Assembly: GCA_023391175.1 (NCBI GenBank)
Contig: JAEWBL010000413.1
Span: forward strand, 1-6,787
DNA length: 6,787 nt
Source of the DNA: Pseudomonadota bacterium
GTDB lineage: Bacteria; Pseudomonadota; Alphaproteobacteria; Rhizobiales; Xanthobacteraceae
Direction of reading: 5' to 3'
The position numbers were made by a program, and so were the translations under genes. Below the pieces are notes generated by a model, which saw only the letters and a program-made list of their open reading frames with translations, ran no database searches and was not told where the DNA came from. This document shows, one piece after another, positions 1 to 5,515 of the stretch; within the stretch, counting starts at the first letter, position 1; the number at the start of each line of letters is the position of its first letter.

Positions 1-2
1 TC

Positions 3-1412
3 TCAGTGCCGGTGGGCCCGGTCGAGGCGCTTTTCCAGCGCCATCGAATACCGGGACATGCCGAAGCAGAAGACGAAATAGATGATGCCGGCGAAGCCGA
101 AGCCGGTGAACAAAGTGGTGGGCGAGGCCCAGTTGGGGTCGGTGAAGGCCGCGCGCATGGAGCCGAGCAGGTCGAAGATCGAGACGATCAGCACCAGCGT
201 CGTGTCCTTGAACAGGCCGATGAAGTTGTTGACGATGCCAGGGATCACCAGCTTCAGCGCCTGCGGCAGCACCACGAGGCGCATCATCAGCGTGCCCGGC
301 AGGCCGAGCGCCATGGCGCCCTCATACTGGCCCTTGGGGATCGCCTGCAGGCCGCCGCGCACCACCTCCGCCATATAGGCCGAGGCGAACAGGGCGACGC
401 CCACCAGCGCGCGGAGCAGCCCGTCGATGGTGAAGCGGCCGGGCAGGAACAGGGGCAGCATGTAGGTGGCGAAGAACAGCACCGTGATGAGCGGCACGCC
501 GCGCCAGAACTCGATGAAGATGATGCACAGCCACTTCACCAGCGGCAGCTTGGAGCGCCGGCCAAGGGCGAGGAGGATGCCGAAGGGCAGGGAGACCGTA
601 ATGCCGGTGACGGCGATCACCAGCGTCACCAGCAGGCCGCCCCACAGGCGGGTTTCCACCTGGGGCAGGCCGGTGTCGATGTCCACGGCCAGCAGAACCA
701 CCGCCAGCACACCGAGAATGCTGAGCGTGGTCTGCGCCGCCGAGCGTCCGCCCTCGGGACCCGCGAGGAAGCGGGAGATGCCGTAGGCGATGGCCGTCAG
801 CAGGACGGTGGAGAGGACGTAATCCACCCAGAAGCCGATCCTGAGGCCCTGTGCGCCGCCGATGGTGGAGAAATCCACGCCGAGCCAGCCGAGCACGAAG
901 CGCTGGAGATCGAGGTTGCCGCCGGTGAGCAGCACGAAGGCCACCACCGGATAGACGCCGAAGAAGGCGATGGCGTTGAGCCGCTTGTACGGCAGGCTCT
1001 GGATGAGCAGCGGCAGCAGCAGCAGGGCGCCGAGCCAGTAGACCACATTCACCCGCCAGCGCTCGCTGGCCGGGTAGAAGCCATAGATGAGCTGGTCGAG
1101 CTTGGCCCAGATGAAGGGCCAGCAGGCCCCCACCGGCCGCCCGAGCTTCTCGGCGAGGCAGGCGTCGCGGTTGGTGCCGGTCCATACCGCATCGATCAGG
1201 AAGAATTTGATGAGCGGCGGCACAGTGACATAGAGCAGCCAGACGCCGAACAGCGTCAGCAGCACCTGCGGCACCGAGCCGAACAGGTGCTGGCGCGCCC
1301 ACAGGATGGGGCCGCGGGGCGCGACCGGGGCCGGCTGCGGCTCGTGGAACGCCGTCGAGACGAAGGGCGTCGTGGGGGTGATGGAGGCGCGGGGGGCGGA
1401 GATGTCCGTCAT
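3..1412 (-). CDS. aapM: General L-amino-acid ABC transporter permease AapM (long form)
   Basis: One of the two inner-membrane permease subunits of the Aap broad-range amino-acid importer, which pairs with AapQ, receives substrate from AapJ and is driven by the ATPase AapP. The 469-residue product has a proline-rich cytoplasmic N-terminus (about 1-35) and many hydrophobic segments. The C-terminal half carries the HisMQ-type permease domain (about 255-465). The ATPase-contact EAA loop is at about 360-392, with EGAMALG at 364-370. Family hallmarks include the cysteine pair region (DAC 83-85, GACWPF 95-100), WRGVPL (303-308) and AYMAEVVRGGLQAIPKGQ (345-362). ATG starts one base after the aapQ stop, with GGTGGAG seven bases upstream, so translation is probably coupled. 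At 469 residues it exceeds the roughly 380 I recall for rhizobial AapM; the excess lies at about 166-246. The gene is complete; aapP should follow off the left edge. Identity is secure. Confidence 0.95.
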   Translation of the reverse strand: MTDISAPRASITPTTPFVSTAFHEPQPAPVAPRGPILWARQHLFGSVPQVLLTLFGVWLLYVTVPPLIKFFLIDAVWTGTNRDACLAEKLGRPVGACWPFIWAKLDQLIYGFYPASERWRVNVVYWLGALLLLPLLIQSLPYKRLNAIAFFGVYPVVAFVLLTGGNLDLQRFVLGWLGVDFSTIGGAQGLRIGFWVDYVLSTVLLTAIAYGISRFLAGPEGGRSAAQTTLSILGVLAVVLLAVDIDTGLPQVETRLWGGLLVTLVIAVTGITVSLPFGILLALGRRSKLPLVKWLCIIFIEFWRGVPLITVLFFATYMLPLFLPGRFTIDGLLRALVGVALFASAYMAEVVRGGLQAIPKGQYEGAMALGLPGTLMMRLVVLPQALKLVIPGIVNNFIGLFKDTTLVLIVSIFDLLGSMRAAFTDPNWASPTTLFTGFGFAGIIYFVFCFGMSRYSMALEKRLDRAHRH

Positions 1413-1413
1413 G

Positions 1414-2709
1414 TCACCGCTCCACCAGCGCGACGCGCTTGTTGTACCAGCCCATGATCGTCGAGGTGACGATGGAGATGGTGAGATAGACCGCCATGAT
1501 GATGGCGATGATCTCGATGGCCTGGCCCGTCTGGTTCAGCGTGGTGCCCGCGAAGACGGCGAACAGGTCCGGATAGCCCACCGCCACGCCCAGCGACGAG
1601 TTCTTGGTGAGGTTCAGATACTGGCTGGTAAGCGGCGGCACGATCACCCGCATGGCCTGTGGGATCACCACCAGGCGCAGCGTCGGCCCGTTTCGCAAGC
1701 CGAGCGAATGGGCGGCCTCGGTCTGGCCCTTGGAGACCGCGAGGATGCCCGAGCGCACGATCTCGGCGATGAAGCCGCCGGTGTAGATGGACAGCGCCAG
1801 CAGCAGCGAGACGAATTCGGGGATGACGCGCAGGCCGCCGGCGAAGTTGAAGCCGCGCAGCTCCGGCTTCTCGACGCTCACCGGGAAGCCCATCGCCGCC
1901 GAGGCGAGGAGCGGCAGCACGATGATGAGGCCCAGCGAGGTCCAGAACACCGGGAAGGGGCGTCCCGTCGCCTCCCGCCGCTTCTTTGCCCAGCGTCCGA
2001 GCAGGAAGCTCAAGATGAAGGCGGCGATGAGGGCATAGAGGATGGCCATGGAGCCGTCCTCGAAGATGGGGCGCGGCACCACGAGGCCGCGGTTGTTCAC
2101 GAACACGCCGGGGGCGGCGAGGGTGGCCGCATAGGTAGAGAGCGGGCCGCCGAGAAAGCCGAGGCCGATGGAGGAGAGGCCCGAGCCGATGGCCCCGAGC
2201 AGCGGCTGCAGGCCGAAGCCCCAGCTCTGGCGCGGGCCGGGCAGCGCCGCGAGCACCGCGAGGTACCAGAACATGATCTGGAACAGCGGCGGCAGGTTGC
2301 GGGTGATCTCCACATAAGCGGAGGCCAGCGCCTTGATGACCACGTTCTTCGACAGCCGCGCCACGCCCATCAGGAAGCCGATGAGGGTCGCGAGGATAAT
2401 GCCGAGGAAGGCCACCAGCAGCGTGTTGAACAGGCCCACCAGGAAAGCGCGGCCATAGGACATGGATTCGTTGTAGGGGATCAGCGTCTGGCTGATGGCG
2501 AAGCCGGCGCGATTGTCGAGGAAGCCGAAGCCTGAGGCGATGCCGAGCCGGGACAGGTTGGACTGGGCGTTGGAATAGAACGACCACAGCAGCCAGACGA
2601 GAATGACCGCGACGGTGATCTGGATCACCTGGGACCGCAGCTTGGGATCCGTCCAGGACCAGCGACGGCCCTGTGGCCGCGGCGGCGCGGCAGGGCTGAC
2701 TTCAGACAT
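1414..2709 (-). CDS. aapQ: General L-amino-acid ABC transporter permease AapQ
   Basis: Second permease subunit of the Aap amino-acid importer, 431 residues, acting in the inner membrane as partner of AapM. The first membrane segment is at about 28-44. The HisMQ permease domain starts near 88 (GLFNTLLVAFLGIILATLIG) and contains EITRNLPPLFQIMFWY (134-149). It resumes after a long insertion and a linker containing two membrane segments. The EAA loop is at 331-354 (EAAHSLGL, then VVIPQAMR), preceded by GGFIAEIVRSGI (311-322). The VNNRGL motif (204-209) is typical of AapQ. Family members are about 400 residues as I recall, and the extra length sits at about 160-203. The start ATG is preceded by a G run (2714-2718) four bases away, a weak ribosome site. 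It lies 126 nt after aapJ, and its last codons hold the aapM ribosome site. Confidence 0.95.
   Translation of the reverse strand: MSEVSPAAPPRPQGRRWSWTDPKLRSQVIQITVAVILVWLLWSFYSNAQSNLSRLGIASGFGFLDNRAGFAISQTLIPYNESMSYGRAFLVGLFNTLLVAFLGIILATLIGFLMGVARLSKNVVIKALASAYVEITRNLPPLFQIMFWYLAVLAALPGPRQSWGFGLQPLLGAIGSGLSSIGLGFLGGPLSTYAATLAAPGVFVNNRGLVVPRPIFEDGSMAILYALIAAFILSFLLGRWAKKRREATGRPFPVFWTSLGLIIVLPLLASAAMGFPVSVEKPELRGFNFAGGLRVIPEFVSLLLALSIYTGGFIAEIVRSGILAVSKGQTEAAHSLGLRNGPTLRLVVIPQAMRVIVPPLTSQYLNLTKNSSLGVAVGYPDLFAVFAGTTLNQTGQAIEIIAIIMAVYLTISIVTSTIMGWYNKRVALVER
1420..1426 (-). promoter_or_regulatory. Ribosome binding site of aapM inside the end of aapQ
   Basis: On the minus strand GGTGGAG sits seven bases before the aapM ATG and within the last codons of aapQ. 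The aapQ stop and the aapM start are separated by one base (TGACATG). This arrangement favours termination-reinitiation and equal amounts of the two permease subunits, as expected of a heterodimeric channel. The coupling is inferred from the spacing. Confidence 0.7.
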
Positions 2710-2835
2710 GAAACCCCCGAAAGCTCAGGCCTTTGGCCTGTGTTCTTGGTGGCGGAGGGCGCGATGCCCGCGTCCTCCGTCCCGTCTTTGAGCCCTGCTC
2801 TCAAGCAAGGCGCGGGCCATGCGGCCCGGATGCGC
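2710..2835 (-). promoter_or_regulatory. aapJ-aapQ intercistronic region with three inverted repeats
   Basis: This 126-nt gap between the binding-protein gene and the first permease gene contains no reading frame that looks real. It holds three perfect inverted repeats. The first is a 6-bp stem with a 4-nt loop at 2813-2828 (CGGGCC/GGCCCG), eight bases after the aapJ stop. The second is a 5-bp stem with a 7-nt loop at 2788-2804 (TTGAG/CTCAA). The third is a 6-bp stem with a 3-nt loop at 2726-2740 (CAGGCC/GGCCTG), shortly upstream of the aapQ start. None is followed by a T run on the minus strand, so strong intrinsic termination is unlikely. In other operons of this kind, such as malE-malF, such hairpins stabilise the binding-protein mRNA or cut read-through. 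That role here is inferred. Confidence 0.5.
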
Positions 2836-3846
2836 TCAGCGCACCGGCGGGCCGTACTGGATGCCGCCCTTGGTCCAGAGGTTGTTCAGGCCGCGCTCGA
2901 TGCCGAGCGGCGTGGCGGGACCGACGTTGCGGTCGTAGATCTCGCCGTAATTGCCGGTGGCCTTGATGATGCGCACCACCCAGTCGGGGGTGAGGCCGAT
3001 GCCTTCGCCATACTTGCCGTCGGTGCCGAGCAGGCGCTTCACGTCCGGGTTCTCGGACTTCACCATCTCGTCCACGTTCTTCTGGGTGATGCCCAGTTCT
3101 TCCGAGTTCAAGAGCGCGAAGTAGGTCCACTTCACGAGGTCGAACCACTGGTCATCACCGTGGCGCACCAGCGGGCCGAGGGGCTCCTTGGAGATGGTCT
3201 CGGGCAGGAGCACGTGGTCGGCGGGGTTGGTGAGCTTGAGGCGCACGGCGGCGAGCTGGGACTTGTCCGAGGTGAACACGTCGCAGCGGCCGGATTCATA
3301 GGCCTTCACGGTCTCGTCGAGGGTCGCGAAGGCGATGACCTCGCGATACTTCATGTTGTTGGCGCGGAAGTAGTCGCCCACATTCAGCTCGTTCGACGTG
3401 CCGGTCTGCACGCAGATGGAGGCTTCCTGCAGCTCCTTGGCGGACTTCAGGCCCACCGACTTGCGGATGAGGAAGCCCTGGCCGTCATAATACATCACGC
3501 CGGCGAAGTTGAAGCCGAGGGTGGTGTCGCGCGACATGGTCCAGGTGGTGTTGCGCGACAGCACGTCGATGGCGCCGGAGGTCAGCGCGGTGAAGCGGTC
3601 CTTGGCGGAGAGCGGGGTGAACTTCACCTTCGTGGGATCGTTGAAGATGCCGGCGGCGATGGCGCGGCAGAAATCGACGTCGAGCCCGCTCCACTCATTC
3701 TTGTCGTTGGGGCTGGAGAAGCCGGGCAGGCCCTGCGTCACGCCGCAGTTGAGGGCGCCTCTCGCCTTCACGTCGTCGAGGGTCGCTGCTTGCACGGCGC
3801 CGGCCAGCGACAGAAGTCCTGCTGCTGCGAGGAGGATGCGTTTCAC
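2836..3846 (-). CDS. aapJ: General L-amino-acid ABC transporter periplasmic binding protein AapJ
   Basis: Periplasmic solute-binding protein (SBP family 3) that captures L-amino acids and delivers them to AapQ/AapM. The product has 336 residues. A typical Sec signal peptide covers 1-20: a KR-containing start, a hydrophobic core LLAAAGLLSLAGA, and VQA before the likely cut at A20/A21. Family signatures include LNCGVTQGLPGFS (32-44), GLDVDFCRAIAAG (54-66), the SRNTTWTMSRDT stretch (97-108) and SICVQTGTSNELN (143-155). The C-terminal GNYGEIYDRN (298-307) and GGIQYGPP (327-334) are characteristic of AapJ rather than of HisJ-type proteins. The start is GTG, not ATG: AAGGA lies seven bases upstream and the signal peptide begins directly there. 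It is first in the aap operon, divergent from metC. Four cysteines (34, 60, 145, 188) remain in the mature chain. Confidence 0.96.
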   Translation of the reverse strand: MKRILLAAAGLLSLAGAVQAATLDDVKARGALNCGVTQGLPGFSSPNDKNEWSGLDVDFCRAIAAGIFNDPTKVKFTPLSAKDRFTALTSGAIDVLSRNTTWTMSRDTTLGFNFAGVMYYDGQGFLIRKSVGLKSAKELQEASICVQTGTSNELNVGDYFRANNMKYREVIAFATLDETVKAYESGRCDVFTSDKSQLAAVRLKLTNPADHVLLPETISKEPLGPLVRHGDDQWFDLVKWTYFALLNSEELGITQKNVDEMVKSENPDVKRLLGTDGKYGEGIGLTPDWVVRIIKATGNYGEIYDRNVGPATPLGIERGLNNLWTKGGIQYGPPVR

Positions 3847-3852
3847 GGAAGG

Positions 3853-3859
3853 TTCCTTT
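3853..3859 (-). promoter_or_regulatory. Ribosome binding site deciding the GTG start of aapJ
   Basis: On the minus strand an A-rich stretch leads into AAGGAA, followed by CCTTCC and then GTG. The six-to-seven-base spacing is good, and the codons after GTG encode the positively charged start of a signal peptide (KRILL). This supports the GTG start over any internal ATG. Confidence 0.7.
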
Positions 3860-3900
3860 TTTCGCGACGACGACCCCCTGCCGCCACCGTCTTTCGCCGC

Positions 3901-3942
3901 GATCCGGCACGAGACGGCTCGACGGACGGATCAAGGCCGTCT
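3901..3942 (-). promoter_or_regulatory. aapJ leader: two crossing stems, possible pseudoknot
   Basis: Two perfect inverted repeats interlock in the DNA that would form the aapJ leader. Stem 1 pairs AGACGGC with GCCGTCT (3912-3918 and 3936-3942, 7 bp, 17-nt loop). Stem 2 pairs GATCCG inside that loop (minus strand 3927-3932) with CGGATC just past stem 1 (3901-3906, 6 bp). They can form one after the other as alternatives, or together as an H-type pseudoknot with joining segments of 3, 8 and 5 nt. Whether this RNA folds or regulates anything is inference; short GC-rich repeats can arise by chance. Confidence 0.35.
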
Positions 3943-3951
3943 ATCCCGCCC

Positions 3952-3980
3952 ATCACAACCCCTCACAGCGGAGCGGTCAA
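3952..3980 (-). promoter_or_regulatory. Candidate sigma-70 type promoter of the aap operon
   Basis: On the minus strand TTGACC (3975-3980) and TGTGAT (3952-3957) are separated by 17 bases. They match the -35 and -10 consensus at five and four of six positions. Transcription would start near 3945, giving a leader of about 100 nt before the aapJ GTG. TGTGA occurs twice exactly ten bases apart (3953-3957 and 3963-3967), once over the -10 and once in the spacer. That is the arrangement of a possible operator read from one face of the helix. Confidence 0.45.
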
Positions 3981-4014
3981 TAGCGGCCGGTCGGTCGCAA
4001 GCTGCCGTGACCAC

Positions 4015-4028
4015 AGGAGATGTGCATG
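4015..4028 (+). promoter_or_regulatory. Ribosome binding site and true start codon of metC
   Basis: AGGAG (4015-4019) directly abuts an ATG at 4020 but lies six bases before a second in-frame ATG at 4026. A ribosome needs several bases between the two elements, so translation should begin at 4026. Starting at 4020 would add only Met-Cys. This reading rests on spacing alone. Confidence 0.75.
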
Positions 4029-5240
4029 TCGGACGGAAGCAGGGATGACCATGGGTCAGACGGAACGTCAGGCGAGGCCCGTGGCACGGCCACGAAGATC
4101 GTCCACGCCGGCCGCGATCCCCGCCGTTTCGACGGGTTCGTGAATACGCCGGTGGTGCGCGGCTCCACGGTGCTCTACCCGAATTATGACGATCTGATCC
4201 ACCACCGCGCCCGCTACACCTACGGCCGTCACGGCAACCCCACCAGCGAGAGCCTGCAAGTGGCGCTCACCGCGCTGGAAGGCGGCGACGGCGTGGTGCT
4301 GACCCCGTCCGGCCTCTCGGCAGTGACGACCGCGCTGCTGGCGGTGGCCGGCAGCGGCGACCACGTGCTCGTGGTGGACAGCGTGTACCGGCCGACCCGC
4401 AATTTCTGCGACGGGCTGTTCGCCCGCCTCGGTGTCGAGACCACCTATTACGATCCGCTGATCGGTTCGGGCATCGAGGCGCTGATCCGGCCGAACACCA
4501 AGGCCATCTTCCTGGAGGCGCCCGGCTCCCAGAGCTTCGAGATGCAGGACGTGCCGGCCATCGTCGCGGTGGCGAAAGCGCGCGGCATCACCACGCTCAT
4601 CGACAACACCTGGGCGACGCCGATCTTCTTCAAGCCCCATGCGTTCGGCGTGGATATCTCGATCCAGTCTGGCACCAAATACATCTGCGGCCATGCGGAC
4701 GTGAGCATCGGCACCATCTCGGCGGTCGGCGACGCCCTCCGAAAGGTGCGCGCCACCTACAGCGCGCTCGGCATGACGGTCGGCCCCGATGACATCGCGC
4801 TTGCCGCCCGCGGCCTGCGCACGCTTGCTGTGCGGCTCGCCCATCACCAGAAGGCGGGTCTGGAAATGGCCGAGTGGCTGGGCACGCGGCCAGAAGTCTC
4901 GCGCGTGCTGCATCCTGCGCTGCCGTCCGACCCCGGCCACGCCATCTGGAAGCGCGACTTCTGCGGCGCCAGCGGCCTGTTCAGTTTCATCCTGAAGCCG
5001 GTGCCCGAGGCTGCGGTGGCGGCCTTTTTCGACGCGCTGACGCTGTTCGGCATGGGCTATTCCTGGGGCGGCTACGAGAGCCTCGCCATTCCCTTCGACT
5101 GCAGGGACTACCGCACGGCGACGACGTGGAAGGTGGAAGGCCCGGCGGTTCGCATCCACATCGGGCTCGAGGATACCGCCGATCTCAAGGCGGACCTCGA
5201 TCAGGCGTTCGCCCGCATGCTTGAGGTGGCCGGCGGCTAG
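4026..5240 (+). CDS. metC: Cystathionine beta-lyase (PLP-dependent), MetC type
   Basis: Cytosolic Cys/Met-metabolism PLP enzyme that splits cystathionine into homocysteine, pyruvate and ammonia, the penultimate step of methionine synthesis by transsulfuration. The 404-residue product (numbered from the ATG at 4026) has full family length. YTYGRHGNPT (64-73) includes the tyrosine and arginine that contact cofactor phosphate across the dimer. SGLSAV (95-100) forms the cofactor cup. DNTWATP (193-199) holds the aspartate that contacts the pyridine nitrogen. SGTKYICGHADV (215-226) holds the cofactor lysine K218. VRIHIGLED (375-383) contains the arginine expected to bind the substrate carboxylate. 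SWGGYESL (346-353) favours beta-lyase over gamma-synthase or gamma-lyase, though side activities are common in this family. It is divergent from aapJ; a small membrane-protein gene follows 77 nt downstream. Confidence 0.92.
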   Translation: MSDGSRDDHGSDGTSGEARGTATKIVHAGRDPRRFDGFVNTPVVRGSTVLYPNYDDLIHHRARYTYGRHGNPTSESLQVALTALEGGDGVVLTPSGLSAVTTALLAVAGSGDHVLVVDSVYRPTRNFCDGLFARLGVETTYYDPLIGSGIEALIRPNTKAIFLEAPGSQSFEMQDVPAIVAVAKARGITTLIDNTWATPIFFKPHAFGVDISIQSGTKYICGHADVSIGTISAVGDALRKVRATYSALGMTVGPDDIALAARGLRTLAVRLAHHQKAGLEMAEWLGTRPEVSRVLHPALPSDPGHAIWKRDFCGASGLFSFILKPVPEAAVAAFFDALTLFGMGYSWGGYESLAIPFDCRDYRTATTWKVEGPAVRIHIGLEDTADLKADLDQAFARMLEVAGG

Positions 5241-5247
5241 AACGCAC

Positions 5248-5260
5248 CCCCGCCACGGGG
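5248..5260 (+). terminator. GC-rich hairpin after metC, weak terminator candidate
   Basis: CCCCG and CGGGG pair perfectly around a CCA loop, starting eight bases after the metC stop. No T run follows, so it is a poor intrinsic terminator by itself. It could slow polymerase, aid Rho-dependent ending or stabilise the metC 3' end. Its right arm overlaps the candidate -35 box of the next gene. Confidence 0.3.
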
Positions 5261-5284
5261 AAACCTGCGGCGCGGGCCGGCGTT
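5259..5284 (+). promoter_or_regulatory. EcfG-like general-stress promoter candidate
   Basis: GGAAA (5259-5263), 17 bases, then CGTT (5281-5284). The alphaproteobacterial EcfG/SigT general-stress consensus is GGAAC, 16-17 bases, CGTT, so only one -35 base differs. Shifting one base (GAAAC with 16 bases) also gives one mismatch. Start of transcription would fall near 5289-5292, before the small membrane-protein gene, and such genes are common members of this regulon. This is a sequence match only. Confidence 0.4.
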
Positions 5285-5285
5285 G

Positions 5286-5312
5286 TCCTGACGAGACTCA
5301 AGCGTCAGGAGG
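5286..5312 (+). promoter_or_regulatory. Hairpin hiding the Shine-Dalgarno of the small membrane gene
   Basis: TCCTGACG (5286-5293) and CGTCAGGA (5303-5310) form a perfect 8-bp stem with a 9-nt loop. The right arm covers AGGA of the ribosome site AGGAGG (5307-5312), which is five bases from the ATG at 5318. In RNA containing both arms the ribosome site would be mostly paired. RNA started inside the left arm would leave it free. The inverted repeat is directly visible; the control role is inferred. It could instead act as an end structure for metC mRNA. Confidence 0.55.
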
Positions 5313-5317
5313 CCAGA

Positions 5318-5512
5318 ATGCAGGACCCGAACGAAGTCCGCGAGGACGTGGAATTCCACCGCACCGATGGTCGCACGGTGGATGGTGCCCCGGTGAAGCC
5401 GGCTGTTCAGGCGCGGCAGGGGGTGACCTCCGGCCGCGTGCTCATGATCCTGTCCGTCGGCATCGCACTGGTCGTGATCGGCTTTGCCGCGAGCTACATG
5501 GGCGCGGTGTAG
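5318..5512 (+). CDS. Small single-pass membrane protein, function unknown
   Basis: The predicted product has 64 residues. I do not recognise the family. Residues 1-39 are hydrophilic and acidic at the start (DPNEVREDVEFHRTDGRT), then carry a basic stretch. Residues 41-60 (VLMILSVGIALVVIGFAASY) form one clear membrane segment, and only MGAV follows it. There is no signal-peptide-like start, so this is a tail-anchored-like or N-in protein. It is accepted as a gene because of the excellent AGGAGG ribosome site five bases before the ATG, the clean hydrophobic segment, and a fit between two well-identified genes. It lies downstream of metC in the same direction but has its own stress-type promoter candidate and a hairpin over its ribosome site. 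It converges on panC with three bases between stops. Confidence 0.75.
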   Translation: MQDPNEVREDVEFHRTDGRTVDGAPVKPAVQARQGVTSGRVLMILSVGIALVVIGFAASYMGAV

Positions 5513-5515
5513 TTT

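Noticed and set aside
1008..1027. CAG/CGG-type short repeats
   Set aside because: They encode a leucine run in a membrane segment of AapM on the minus strand, which explains the repeat.
6..1457. Long plus-strand open frame (483 codons) opposite aapM
   Set aside because: Its product is dominated by E, R, H, Q, A and G with no domain, as expected from the complement of a GC-rich membrane-protein gene. The minus-strand product has clear family motifs.
1306..2535. Plus-strand open frame (409 codons) opposite aapQ
   Set aside because: Same low-complexity antisense character, no convincing ribosome site, and aapQ is certain.
3847..4025. SAM-II or other S-adenosylmethionine riboswitch before metC
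   Set aside because: I could not find the conserved core or its A-rich linkers, and the sequence left after the predicted aap promoter is too short for a convincing one.
2740..4143. Plus-strand open frame (467 codons) opposite aapJ and running into metC
   Set aside because: It overlaps aapJ antisense and the divergent promoter region and enters metC in another frame; its composition is that of a shadow frame.
4068..5159. Minus-strand open frame (363 codons) opposite metC
   Set aside because: The composition is rich in R, H, A and G without motifs, while the plus strand encodes a complete PLP enzyme.
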